Shown: positions 39,575 through 48,929, counted from the first letter of the stretch. The stretch: 64,000 bases of DNA from Actinomycetes bacterium (GCA_021848365.1 JAJZUS010000001.1:62001-126000), one strand, 5' to 3'. Notes: generated by a model not told the origin, from the sequence alone. Program-made: numbers and translations.

Positions 39575-40531
39575 TCACCCCTGAAAGACGAGGTCGCGGT
39601 GGTACTCGAGATACGGACGCTGTTCCGCGGAGAAGGGTCGAGTTACCGCGAGGGATCCCAGATGCCACTTGTTCACCACCTCGACGTCAACCGCGGACGC
39701 GAAGACGATCGCACCGGCGTTCGTGAAGGTCACGAGACCACGATCGAAGAGGTGGTCCACATGGGGGGAGAGCAGGAGACCATTCGCGCCGTCTAGGCGT
39801 TCGAGACTAGATCCGTCGCGCCACGGCTTCATATGGCTCGCGATGAGGTGCTGCTGGACCGCGAGTCCCGTAACTCGACACAGGGGTTCACGTTCGGCAA
39901 CCCGTCGCCGGAAGATACCTTGCCCTACCCGTGACAGAGCCAGTTGTCGACGCTCCGTCCTCGTCATGTTCTCTTCGCCGAGAAGCTCCTCGGCACCCTT
40001 GAGGACGTCATCCCACTCCCGGTCGTGATCTGAACAGCCCAGTGTGGTACCCGCACGGTTCTGACACTCCTGGAGTAGCCGTGACCCGAACGCCGGTGAG
40101 AGTTCGAACAGGTATGACTGATTCACGCGCCCCGCCTCATTCATGGGTCCGTGCGCACGCTGATCGGCGTTGTAGAGGTCGAGCAGGAGACGGGGGTCAA
40201 CACCCGAGTCCAAATACTCGAAGTCAACCAACACCTCCCACCCATCATCACTCCAGTAGGTTCCCGCTGATCCGAACTCAGGCTTCGGGCTCGACGACGC
40301 ACTTGCGACCGCAACCCCTACCGCACTGATTGCACCGCGGAAGTAGCTGAAGACAACATCGCCGACCTCGACACGAAGCATGTTGTCGTAGAAGGTACTG
40401 CGACGTCCGTTCGCATTGGTCTTCGGCGCCCACATGAACCCGCCGTCTACCTCGTAACGCCAGGTCTGACCTTGGTTGACCCACCAAAATGCCACTGAGC
40501 CGGAGCTTACCGAGAGGGTGATTGCTGTCAC
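39575..40531 (-). CDS. EVE-like/HNH endonuclease (type IV restriction-like)
   Basis: A 318-residue two-domain protein. Residues 13-115 match an EVE/PUA-like reader domain: AFWWVNQGQTWRYEVDGG, WAPKTNANG, FYDNMLRVEVGDVVFSYF and AGTYWSDDGW. Such domains bind modified bases. The C-terminal HNH_2-type nuclease (about 215-270) has CRVTGL, His233 in IASHMKPW, Asn250 and HVDHLFDRG. This architecture is known from modification-dependent endonucleases. GTG at 40531 after GAGAGG is preferred; the frame stays open to 40669 without domain similarity. It lies opposite to its helicase neighbours. Confidence 0.83.
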   Translation of the reverse strand: MTAITLSVSSGSVAFWWVNQGQTWRYEVDGGFMWAPKTNANGRRSTFYDNMLRVEVGDVVFSYFRGAISAVGVAVASASSSPKPEFGSAGTYWSDDGWEVLVDFEYLDSGVDPRLLLDLYNADQRAHGPMNEAGRVNQSYLFELSPAFGSRLLQECQNRAGTTLGCSDHDREWDDVLKGAEELLGEENMTRTERRQLALSRVGQGIFRRRVAEREPLCRVTGLAVQQHLIASHMKPWRDGSSLERLDGANGLLLSPHVDHLFDRGLVTFTNAGAIVFASAVDVEVVNKWHLGSLAVTRPFSAEQRPYLEYHRDLVFQG

Positions 40532-40810
40532 AATCCTCTCTTCAGGAATTCGTGCAGCAAACCGCTGCCCCTTTTGCGGCAGCGACTCACGCACCTCACG
40601 ATCGATTCTGCCTCTGGGATCTAATCCAGAGTCCCGGCTAAGGACGATCCTGCTGCGTGTTCCTCTCACGGCTTGCCTTTAGCCTTCCCGTTGGAGTCTT
40701 TTACTCGGCGCCTACTACTTGCTCCGCAGTGATGGGCTCGTCACCAATCGCCGAAATGGTCCTTTTGCCCGTCAACGGCAGAGCTAACACGCATCCGGTA
40801 GACCCTTGAT

Positions 40811-43549
40811 ATGAAAGTACGTGAGTGGTCGTGTTCCACCTTTGGTGTCAAGGTCGCCCCAGACGATCTCGTCGTAACGACACCGCGGGCCACGTGGCAT
40901 CTCGATCGCCGCGAAGAACTTGTCCCGCATGTCCGCCGACGGCTTCTCCGGTATCGGGTCTACGTCGGAAAGTCACAGGTTCTCGCACTGGGACGCTGCA
41001 GCAAAGCTGACGCCGCTGAGCTGACCGCGTGGGTCCTCCTTTGGCGTCTAGTCCCGCAACTTGATGAGACGATTGATTGGGCCGCTCGCACGAAGGCATT
41101 CCTCAAACTCCGGCTCGACGAGCGCCGGTGGGTCACACGGGAGGACGTTGACTCACTTCGCTCCGAGATAGCGCCTCGGGAACTACTTCAGCAATGTCGG
41201 GAATACAACTGCACACACCTGCTCTCTTCGGACGAGCTCGCTGACACGGAACTTGCCGCTGGCGGCCTTCTCACTCTCGTCGATGCCACAAACGAGCAGA
41301 TCACCGAGTTCGAGCTCGAGGACCGCCAGTCGTTCTTTAACAGCATCGAGAAGTCGCCGCTCAGCGAGGAACAAGCGCGGGCGGTCATCTGCTTTGACAA
41401 CCGCGTGCAGGTCCTGGCAGCGGCCGGTTCTGGCAAGACGTCGACAATGGTGGCAAAGGCGGCCTATGCCGTCACTCGAGACTTGGTACCACCTGATCGC
41501 ATCCTCCTGCTCGCCTTCAACAAGGCGGCGGCAGCAGAGCTCCAGCAGCGGATCGAGGCACGCTTCGCAGCAGCGGGAATTCCGGCTAAAGGAGTGAAGG
41601 CTGCCACCTTCCACTCATTCGGCCTGGAAGTCATCGGGAGGGCCACCGGTCGCAAGCCCAGGTTGGCGCGATGGCTCGAGCAGGATAGGGAACTCGAGAT
41701 GGTCATGACCATCGTGGACGACCTTCGAGATCGGCTTCCAACTTTCCGATACAACTGGGACCTCTACCGACTCCTCTTCGCGAGCGCCTCGACCTCGCTC
41801 GAGAGTGCGCAGCCCGATGGCTACGACTCGGCGACAGGGTCGACTGGGTATCGCACGGCGTCCGGCGTGCTCGTCAAAAGCGAGGGCGAACGACTCGTCG
41901 CAGACTTCCTGTTCTTCAATGGCGTCGAGTTCGAGTACGAGCGCCCGTATGCGCACGACGTGGCTGACGCTACGCACTCCCAGTACCAACCGGACTTCTA
42001 CTACCCCAGCATCGACACGTGGCACGAACATTGGGCACTTGACCGCAATGGCAAGCCGCCCTCGGAGTTCATCGGATACGAGCGAGACATGGCTTGGAAG
42101 CGGGAGCTACATCGCACTCGCGGGACGTCACTGATCGAGACCACGTGGGCCGACGTAGTCTTCGGCGACGGCCTTCAAGCATTCGGTGACGAGATGACCC
42201 GCCGAGGGGAACACCTCGACTGGAATCCAGATCGACCGCTCAGGGACAGTTGGCACCAGACCCTCAAGCACGAGGACCTCGCTCGTCTTGTACGTACCTT
42301 CATGTGCCACGTGAAGTCGAATTCTTCGTCGCCGGTTGACATCGAACGTCGACTGGCGAACGAACTCAACTCAGCAGAAGGCTACAGGACTCGTCTATTC
42401 CTCTCTATCTACTGGCCCATCCACGACGAGTGGGAACGACGGCTAGTCGAGGACGGCAGCGTGGACTTCGAAGACATGCTCGTTCGTGCGGGTGAACTCC
42501 TTGAGTCCGGCGCTCTCAATCCGGCCTACGACCTGATCTTGGTCGACGAGTTTCAGGATTCGAGCCAGGCGAGAGCACGTTTGGTGCGTGGCCTAGCCAA
42601 GGGAGCAGGTCGTCACCTCGTCACCGTCGGTGACGACTGGCAATCGATCAATCGTTTTGCTGGCGCAGACCTTTCAGTGATGACGGGTTTCGAGAAGTGG
42701 TTCGGAGTCGGCTCGCAATTGTCGTTGACCACAACGTTCCGGTGCGCGCAGCCAATCTGCGACGTTGCCCGAGCGTTTATCATCAAGAACCCCGAGCAGT
42801 TCGACAAGCCTATGAGATCGTGGCAGCCCAACTCAATGGCGGCCATCACTGTCATCTTCACTAGCAACGAACGCACATCAATTGCGGACCTTGTGAAGCG
42901 ACTGGGCAACGACGTTGATAGCGATACAAGAGGCGAGAGAAGGTCAATTAATGTCCTTGGTCGATACGGATTTCAGCGAGACAACATGCCCCGGTCAGTG
43001 CCGGACGGTCTCGACCTCACATTCCGAACAATCCATGGCTCCAAAGGGCTAGAAGCCGACTACATCATCATCCCCGGAATGACCACCGGGACATATGGGT
43101 TTCCCTCCAATGTCGTGGACGACCCGGTACTCGAATTAGCGATGCCAAGACCTGAGACATTCGCACACGCTGAGGAGCGCCGTCTCTTCTATGTCGCGCT
43201 CACCCGAGCCCGCCACGGCGTCTTCCTCTTAGCGCCTGTAGATCGACCATCACCGTTCGTGGTTGAGTTGATGGCGGACCCACATGTATCTGTCGAAAGT
43301 GACGATGGGCCGTCGGTGAGCATCTGTCCTAAGTGCCACCAGGGGACGCTCGTACAGCGTTCCGGCCGATACGGAGCATTTTCGGGGTGCAGTCGCTTCC
43401 CGGCCTGCGACTACAGAGTTGCTGCGAAGTGCCCTGCGTGCGGCACCGGAAGGCTCGTATCTCGCCGGGGCCCATACAGCGAGTTCATCGGTTGCTCCAA
43501 CTATCCACAGTGCCACCACACTCAGAGACGTGGGCAATCTCTCCCTTGA
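40811..43549 (+). CDS. helicase IV-like UvrD helicase with nuclease insert and topoisomerase-type zinc ribbons
   Basis: A 912-residue SF1 helicase. An N-terminal HelD-like region (1-180) precedes Walker A AAAGSGKTST (203-212) and NKAAAAELQQRI. An insert (350-450) has the pattern of a PD-(D/E)XK or Vsr-like nuclease: Glu358, Asp395 in YQPDFYYP, and Lys430 in AWKRELH. Walker B is LILVDEFQD (575-583), then GDDWQSINRFAGAD, TIHGSKGLEAD and FYVALTRARHGVF. The last 80 residues hold two four-cysteine ribbons (CPKCHQGT...GCSRFPACDY and CPACGTG...GCSNYPQC). RBS is weak. Genes of this kind occur in repair and defence. Confidence 0.88.
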   Translation: MKVREWSCSTFGVKVAPDDLVVTTPRATWHLDRREELVPHVRRRLLRYRVYVGKSQVLALGRCSKADAAELTAWVLLWRLVPQLDETIDWAARTKAFLKLRLDERRWVTREDVDSLRSEIAPRELLQQCREYNCTHLLSSDELADTELAAGGLLTLVDATNEQITEFELEDRQSFFNSIEKSPLSEEQARAVICFDNRVQVLAAAGSGKTSTMVAKAAYAVTRDLVPPDRILLLAFNKAAAAELQQRIEARFAAAGIPAKGVKAATFHSFGLEVIGRATGRKPRLARWLEQDRELEMVMTIVDDLRDRLPTFRYNWDLYRLLFASASTSLESAQPDGYDSATGSTGYRTASGVLVKSEGERLVADFLFFNGVEFEYERPYAHDVADATHSQYQPDFYYPSIDTWHEHWALDRNGKPPSEFIGYERDMAWKRELHRTRGTSLIETTWADVVFGDGLQAFGDEMTRRGEHLDWNPDRPLRDSWHQTLKHEDLARLVRTFMCHVKSNSSSPVDIERRLANELNSAEGYRTRLFLSIYWPIHDEWERRLVEDGSVDFEDMLVRAGELLESGALNPAYDLILVDEFQDSSQARARLVRGLAKGAGRHLVTVGDDWQSINRFAGADLSVMTGFEKWFGVGSQLSLTTTFRCAQPICDVARAFIIKNPEQFDKPMRSWQPNSMAAITVIFTSNERTSIADLVKRLGNDVDSDTRGERRSINVLGRYGFQRDNMPRSVPDGLDLTFRTIHGSKGLEADYIIIPGMTTGTYGFPSNVVDDPVLELAMPRPETFAHAEERRLFYVALTRARHGVFLLAPVDRPSPFVVELMADPHVSVESDDGPSVSICPKCHQGTLVQRSGRYGAFSGCSRFPACDYRVAAKCPACGTGRLVSRRGPYSEFIGCSNYPQCHHTQRRGQSLP

Positions 43550-43865
43550 TTCATTTGACTGACGACTACTTCGCTTGACGCTGGGGTTCGCGAGCTCAAT
43601 AGGGGGCGACTCGGGAAGTGGACGCCCCCAAGGATTGGCCACCAGGGTGACGAGAGGTGAGAAGTCGCCGCCTTCAAGGTCGGCACGCCCTTCTCGTCGT
43701 TGACGGTCGCGAGGGGAATGATCCAGACGTCGGTTCCGTAGCGCTTCGAGCAGGAAGGGCGGCCGCAGATCGGCGTTCCTCGCCGGCGCCCCGCGTTCGG
43801 TCGGATCGATCGCCAACCTCGAGATTCGCCGCTACCCCGAGAACCTCACGGCGTGATGAAGACAC
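43550..43865. other. intergenic stretch without a supported gene
   Basis: No frame here has a convincing start, RBS and family match. One minus-strand frame reads CSKRYGTDVWIIPLATVNDE, which looks protein-like but extends into meaningless sequence on both sides; it may be a decayed gene fragment at the island edge or chance. Confidence 0.4.
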
Positions 43866-43894
43866 TTGACAAGACCACCTGGCATTCATATCCT
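43866..43894 (+). promoter_or_regulatory. strong sigma-70-type promoter of the permease gene
   Basis: TTGACA (43866-43871), a 17-bp spacer and TATCCT (43889-43894), 32 bp before the start codon. An inverted repeat ATCCT-CTT-AGGAT (43890-43902) overlaps the -10 and could be an operator, perhaps for the GntR protein at 46731. Confidence 0.65.
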
Positions 43895-43926
43895 CTTAGG
43901 ATTACAGGTTTACCCGGGGGGGCAAC

Positions 43927-45348
43927 ATGGATGATCTGACCGAACACTCGTCGCGTACGGATGAGGGTTCCCAGAAGAGGGCCCGCGACATCGAGCGCCA
44001 CGGCATCAATCTCATCCCGGAGTCCGACCGCAAGATGAGCCTGAGTCAGCTCTTCTGGGTGTGGTTCGGCGCCAACGTGATCTACGTCTACATCATCGAC
44101 GGTGCTCTCATCGTGGGATTCGGACTGAGCTTCTGGCCGGCGATGGCCGTCGTCCTCCTCGGGAATCTCTTCTACGTCCTGCTCGGTCTCACGTCCGTAG
44201 CGGGCTCACGGGCCGGCACGGCCATGCTCGTGGTATCACGAGCGGCCTTCGGCCTGGTCGGCAATCGCGTCGTCGCCTTCCTGAGCTGGCTGACCGCCGT
44301 CGGCTGGGAAGCGGTGAACATCGTCATCGGCACCCTCTCTCTCGTCGAACTCGTGCAGTTGACCGGCGTGAACGGAGGAGCGGGGCTCAAGCTCGCGTGC
44401 CTCGTCGCGATCATCGCCCTGACCTTCAGCGTCACGATCTTCGGTCACGCGATGATCACTCTCGTCAACCGCTTCTTGTCCTACGTACTAGGACTCGGAA
44501 CCCTCGTCCTGGGCATCTACGTGGTTCCCAAGATCCACCTCGGCTTCCGACCCCACCCCCTGCCGGGCATCTCCGGGACGGGAGCCTTCCTGTTGGCCCT
44601 CCTCGTCATGACCGCCGCACCCGTCTCCTGGTACAACTGCGGCTCGGACTACTCGCGCTATCTCCCCACGAAGACTCGGGGTTCACGCATCGCGGTGGCG
44701 ACGGCACTCGGCGGCTTCATTCCGAGCGTCCTCATCACCTTCGTCGGTGTCGCCGCGTCCACCGCGACCGACATGTCGAACCCCATCAGTGGGCTGCAGC
44801 ACCTAGTCCCCTCCTGGTTCTTCGCCGTCTACCTCGCGGTCATCGTCGGTGGGACGATCACCAACAACTTCCTCAACACGTACTCGTCCTCGATGAGTCT
44901 GCTGACTCTGGGTCTGCGCATGAAGCGCTACAAGGCGGTCTTCATCGACGCCAGCCTCGGGACCGCGATGTCGGCGTACGCGCTCTTCGTCAGTGACTTC
45001 ACCAACTCCTTCATCAACTTCCTCAACCTGATGGTGCTGTGGCTGGCCCCCTGGTGCGGCGTCTACCTGGCCGATGCGTGGCTGAGGAGGGGTCGGTACG
45101 AGGCACCGGCCCTTCACACGGTGGGCGGTCGATACTGGTACACGAAGGGGTGGAACGTCCCCGCGATCGCCTGGCTGGCCATCGGGGGACTCGCCGCCTC
45201 GCTCTTCTCGGCGAACGCCGAATGGCAAGGGCCATTCGTGAACAGCCTCGGTGGTGGCGACCTCTCGATCTTCGTCGGCCTGTTCGTCGCGGGACTGGGT
45301 TACTACGCCACTCAGCGCAATCGAGTGGACCGCGAACTGACGGCGTGA
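43927..45348 (+). CDS. NCS1-family permease (cytosine/purine/allantoin-type)
   Basis: A 473-residue membrane protein of the nucleobase:cation symporter-1 family (PF02133) with about 12 helices. Family marks are the N-terminal ERHGINLIPESDRKMS, VWFGANV near helix 1, and the central SWYNCGSDYSRYLP corresponding to the APVSWxxxxxDYSRYLP motif. NCS1 proteins take up nucleobases, allantoin, hydantoins or thiamine-like compounds with Na+ or H+. The substrate cannot be told. It heads the group permease-hydrolase-GntR. Confidence 0.9.
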   Translation: MDDLTEHSSRTDEGSQKRARDIERHGINLIPESDRKMSLSQLFWVWFGANVIYVYIIDGALIVGFGLSFWPAMAVVLLGNLFYVLLGLTSVAGSRAGTAMLVVSRAAFGLVGNRVVAFLSWLTAVGWEAVNIVIGTLSLVELVQLTGVNGGAGLKLACLVAIIALTFSVTIFGHAMITLVNRFLSYVLGLGTLVLGIYVVPKIHLGFRPHPLPGISGTGAFLLALLVMTAAPVSWYNCGSDYSRYLPTKTRGSRIAVATALGGFIPSVLITFVGVAASTATDMSNPISGLQHLVPSWFFAVYLAVIVGGTITNNFLNTYSSSMSLLTLGLRMKRYKAVFIDASLGTAMSAYALFVSDFTNSFINFLNLMVLWLAPWCGVYLADAWLRRGRYEAPALHTVGGRYWYTKGWNVPAIAWLAIGGLAASLFSANAEWQGPFVNSLGGGDLSIFVGLFVAGLGYYATQRNRVDRELTA

Positions 45349-45441
45349 TCCGGGGGATCGAATGGGCACGCGCGCGGTCGAGGTCCCCGCTCCTCGCGTT
45401 CGTGACCGGGAGCTCTAACGTCTCGAACAGGAGGGGTGACG

Positions 45442-46386
45442 ATGTCCGCATCGATTGAGAACCAGCACTACCCGGACACCGAGTGGGGTGACCCCCATCC
45501 CCGTCGTGAGTGGTTCCACGTGCGCCAGCTCGATCCGGGCGTGCACCTGATCTCCGAGCCCGGTCACGTCAACTCGTACCTCGTCGAAGGCTCCGACGTC
45601 GCCTATCTGCTCGACACGGGACTGGGCGTCGCCAACATTCGCCGGGTGGCGGAGAGCCTCTCCGGCAAGCCCCTCGAGGTCATCAACACCCACTACCACT
45701 TCGACCACACAGGGGGGAATCGACTCTTCGAGAGGATCTCGATCCACGAGAGCGGCGCCGAGCTGCTGCAGCGTCCGGCGTCCCCGGAGACGGCGTCGGC
45801 GTACATGGAGTACACCCAGCGACTTCTGGAGGCGTGGGTCAACTACAAGGAGTCGGACGACGTGTACTTCCACCTTCTGACGGCCGAGCGGCTGCTGCGC
45901 CCCCTGCCCGAGGGCTTCGATCCGTCCGACTACCAGATCGTCCCCACGGTGCCCACGCGGCTGCTCCACGACGACGACGTCCTCGACCTCGGGGGGCGCC
46001 AGCTTCGCGTCCTCCACACCCCCGGCCACTCTCCCGACAGCATCTGCCTCTTCGACGAGAAGAACGGCCTGCTGTTTGGCGGCGACACGATCAACACGGG
46101 GCCCATCTACGCCCAGACGGACGAGTCCGATCTCGAGGCCTTCGCCCGCTCGACGGCTCGACTCGCCGATCTGGCTTCGTCCGTCAGCCGCGTCTTCGTC
46201 TGCCACTTCATGCGGATGGAGAACCCGCCCGTCCTGCTTCGAGAGGTCGCCGACGGATTCCAACGGATTCTGGACGGGAGCGCGACGTACCGCCGCAACG
46301 TGGACACGTACAACTCGCCGGTGCGGGAGGCGTGCTTCGACAACTTCTCGGTCTTCATCAGCGAGAGCGCCGAGCTCGGCGACTGA
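45442..46386 (+). CDS. metallo-beta-lactamase-fold hydrolase
   Basis: A 314-residue MBL-fold protein. The metal motif is THYHFDHTGG (HxHxDH), with His in HTPGHSPDS and Asp in LFGGDTINTGP, then a C-terminal VCHFMRME. The fold hydrolyses thioesters, lactones, amides or phosphoesters; lactone or thioester hydrolysis would suit a catabolic operon but is inference. RBS AGGAGGGG favours the ATG at 45442 over the GTG at 45436. Confidence 0.88.
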   Translation: MSASIENQHYPDTEWGDPHPRREWFHVRQLDPGVHLISEPGHVNSYLVEGSDVAYLLDTGLGVANIRRVAESLSGKPLEVINTHYHFDHTGGNRLFERISIHESGAELLQRPASPETASAYMEYTQRLLEAWVNYKESDDVYFHLLTAERLLRPLPEGFDPSDYQIVPTVPTRLLHDDDVLDLGGRQLRVLHTPGHSPDSICLFDEKNGLLFGGDTINTGPIYAQTDESDLEAFARSTARLADLASSVSRVFVCHFMRMENPPVLLREVADGFQRILDGSATYRRNVDTYNSPVREACFDNFSVFISESAELGD

Positions 46387-46730
46387 CGTCGGCGCCGTGC
46401 GGCGACGGGTCGGTGCTCGGCTGTTCGGATGCAATGAACGGGTCGCGCCGCCGTGGGTGGGACGACCCATTCTCGCGACCGCGTCACCTCGAACGAACGA
46501 CGCGTCCACCCCGATTCGCCGCCGCCGGCCGCGATCCGCGCCCCACCGGGACCGATGTGGCCGAGGTCGACGACTCGGCGGTGGCGTCGTTCCCACCCTC
46601 GAGGTCGAGTACCGCGGGACGCGATCCAACGACGACGTTCGATGGTGTCCCCCGTTCGGAGTCCGTTATTCTGACGTTGCCCCTCGTCCCACGGTGGAGC
46701 GAGTGCTCACACGAAGGGCAAGTGAGCGTC
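46387..46730. other. intergenic region before the GntR gene
   Basis: No gene is supported. A TATTCT near 46669 could serve as a -10 for the regulator, but no good -35 fits. GGTCGCG (46441) and CGCGACC (46474) form a widely spaced inverted pair of uncertain meaning. Confidence 0.35.
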
Positions 46731-47534
46731 ATGCGTAAGAGTGGAGTCTCCGACAACCAGAAGGTCTTGGACCGGATGCGTCGGATCGACACCCTCAGTC
46801 CGGTCCCCTACTACTACCAGCTCCAAGAGGCACTCAAGCAGGAGATCGATGCGGGTTCGTGGCGACCCGGGGATCGGCTTCCCTCGGAGTCGGAGCTCTC
46901 GACGGAGTTCGGGATCAGCCGCACGGTGATCCGTCAGGCCCTCGACGTCCTCGAGGCTGACGCCCAGGTGAGGCGAATCAAGGGGAAGGGGGCATTCGTC
47001 TCCGAGCCCAAGCTCCTCTACCAGATACCGCCGACCGGGGACGAGATCTCCACGGGGGGCGGTGACGTCTCGGCCAAGGTCATACGCGTCATCGACGCAT
47101 CACGGACGACGGTGAACGACAGTCTCCTCCAGATCCTCGAACTGACGACGAGATCCGAGGTCTTCGAGTTGACCGTGCTCCAAGCGGTCCATGACACGCC
47201 CGCGTCCCTCAGCCACCTGTACCTCCGCGTCGACGCGTCGCCGGCGCTGCTGACACTCGCCGAGACCGACCAGCTACCCGAGGTGCGCGCCGATGAGGAC
47301 GACGCCCTCGTCCAGCTGTCCCGCCGATACCACATCGATGCGGCGTACTCGGAGGTCACCGTCGAGGCCACGTCGGCGAACAAGTTCGAAGCCGATACCC
47401 TCCTGATCGAAGTCGGCCGCCCGATGTTCCTGCTGAGCAGCAGGGTCAAGCGGACCGACGGCCTCACGCTCGGCTTCATGCGCTCCGTCGTGCGAACCGA
47501 CTACTTCCGGTTCTCCATCCGCATCGACCACTGA
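46731..47534 (+). CDS. GntR-family (HutC/UTRA) transcriptional regulator
   Basis: A 267-residue regulator. The winged helix (24-92) shows VPYYYQLQEALKQEIDAG, LPSESELSTEFGISRTVIRQ and RIKGKGAFV, typical of GntR. The C-terminal UTRA ligand domain (about 100-260) includes the usual end GRPMFLLSSR and RTDYFRFSI. HutC/UTRA proteins sense small catabolic substrates. It probably controls the permease and MBL genes just upstream. The ATG at 46731 is chosen; GTG at 46722 and ATG at 46776 are alternatives. Confidence 0.88.
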   Translation: MRKSGVSDNQKVLDRMRRIDTLSPVPYYYQLQEALKQEIDAGSWRPGDRLPSESELSTEFGISRTVIRQALDVLEADAQVRRIKGKGAFVSEPKLLYQIPPTGDEISTGGGDVSAKVIRVIDASRTTVNDSLLQILELTTRSEVFELTVLQAVHDTPASLSHLYLRVDASPALLTLAETDQLPEVRADEDDALVQLSRRYHIDAAYSEVTVEATSANKFEADTLLIEVGRPMFLLSSRVKRTDGLTLGFMRSVVRTDYFRFSIRIDH

Positions 47535-47712
47535 GGCTCTCTCGCATCCGAGCGACTTCCCCGGGTCCTCGAGTGATCCGCGCACCACCACGTCGACACG
47601 AGCCACTCACGGAGATGTCCGACGATGGTCCCGACCCGGAGCCGTGGACCCCCTATCTGGCCGCTCCTCGCCTTCGTCAGCGGAGGCGACAGTGCCCCCG
47701 TCGCAACCCCGT

Positions 47713-47730
47713 GTCCCCGCTCGAGGGGAC
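47713..47730. terminator. short hairpin between convergent regulators
   Basis: GTCCCC, six-base loop, GGGGAC, located between the GntR and TetR 3' ends. Stem of six GC-rich pairs, no T-run; a weak terminator candidate. Confidence 0.3.
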
Positions 47731-47749
47731 GACGGACCGATGGGATCGG

Positions 47750-48400
47750 TCAGTTACCCGTGACGAGCTCGTTACCCCTCAGGAGTCGGGTCGCCATGTC
47801 GGCGTAGAGCTCGGCGATCTGGTCCAGCGTCAAGGAGCCGTCGGGTCGATACCACTGCGCCACGCCGATCCCCATCTCCAAAATCGCGTAGACCGCCACC
47901 CGGGGTGACGGTATCGAGAACTCCCCGCTGTCGAGACCCTCTTGGATGAGCTGGCGCCACTTGTTCTCGTAAGCGCTGCGCAGGCTCACGACCACGTCGC
48001 GCGCCGGTCGCTCGAGGCTCGGGATCTCCCGATTGCCGATGCGGACCTCGCGAGGATGCACCGCGTGGTAGCGGACGTGGGCCTCCATGGCCTGGCACAC
48101 GCGCCGGGAGGGGCTGCCCGTCGTCGTCGCCCGGTCGAACTCCTCGTTGAGCTCGCGCATGGTCGTCACCATGATGTCGACGAGGATCTCGTGCTTGGAC
48201 TTCAGATGGTTGTAGAGGCTGGGCCCTCGGACGCCCACGAGCCGGCCGATGTCTTCCATGCTCGTCGCGTGATACCCGCGCTCGGCGAACAGCGTTAGCG
48301 CGGCTTCACGAATGTCGACGAGGCGATCCCCTCGGGAGACGGGACGCCCCGAGACCCGGCCGCCATTCGTGGTCTCCGCGCTCGATTGGCCTTCAGTCAT
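47750..48400 (-). CDS. TetR-family regulator
   Basis: A 216-residue TetR protein with helix-turn-helix TSMEDIGRLVGVRGPSLYNH and KSKHEILVDIM, resembling regulators of fatty-acid and steroid degradation such as KstR2. The C-terminal domain holds YHAVHPREVRIGNREIPSL and EMGIGVAQWYRPDGSL, features of CoA-ester-sensing members. Divergent from the dehydratase-thiolase operon, whose promoter has a perfect inverted repeat, so it is the likely repressor. The ATG at 48400 lacks a clear RBS. Confidence 0.85.
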   Translation of the reverse strand: MTEGQSSAETTNGGRVSGRPVSRGDRLVDIREAALTLFAERGYHATSMEDIGRLVGVRGPSLYNHLKSKHEILVDIMVTTMRELNEEFDRATTTGSPSRRVCQAMEAHVRYHAVHPREVRIGNREIPSLERPARDVVVSLRSAYENKWRQLIQEGLDSGEFSIPSPRVAVYAILEMGIGVAQWYRPDGSLTLDQIAELYADMATRLLRGNELVTGN

Positions 48401-48865
48401 GTTCCGATCCGCCGCATGCCGCGCCAGCCAGGGTCGATCGATCGTCCCCGTCTGTCGCCTCGGTGGGCCGCTGATGGCCAACCGGGTTCGCCCGGGCCCT
48501 CGTTGATGGCCGGAGCTCTCTGCTGGAAGACGGTACACCGACCCTCGCCGGTGAGCGCTGATGATACGCGCCGGTCGCGGCGAGTGGTCGTCGGATCTCG
48601 CAGAGGCCCGGAGGTGTCGCGCCCGACCACGGCTTCCGGCCGATCCCCCGGGGTCACCGCTCTCAGTGTCGACGGTCAGCGACCGAATGGGTGGGACGCG
48701 TACGGTCGGGCCGCTCCGCTCGTGGTCGGCGTCTCGCCACCCGGCTTCCGGCCCGAGGCCGACCACAGACGGGAGCTGCGCCCGACGGGCGGACGCCGCA
48801 CCCCCTCGATCAGCACCTTCGGGTGGCCGAGGACATTCTTCGCACGGGTGACGTCGCTGCACTAA
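48401..48865. other. long divergent intergenic region
   Basis: No coding frame here is convincing. The region presumably holds the TetR promoter and upstream control of the dehydratase operon; the only clear signal is the inverted repeat at its right end (48866-48889). Confidence 0.5.
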
Positions 48866-48889
48866 GGTAACTAATGAGTATTAGTTACC
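48866..48889. promoter_or_regulatory. perfect 10-4-10 inverted repeat, TetR-type operator
   Basis: GGTAACTAAT, four bases (GAGT), ATTAGTTACC, 40 bp before the dehydratase start codon. Size and symmetry are those of TetR-family operators, and the AT-rich arms likely overlap the promoter. The adjacent divergent TetR protein is the best candidate ligand. Confidence 0.7.
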
Positions 48890-48929
48890 CACGAGTGGGC
48901 GCCAACGCCGCCTACGGGAAGGGAGCGCA

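Noticed and set aside
43560-43850. Minus-strand frame with a protein-like stretch near the UvrD 3' end
   Set aside because: No start signal, no recognisable family, and overlap with the helicase end. Kept only as a possible remnant in the intergenic entry.
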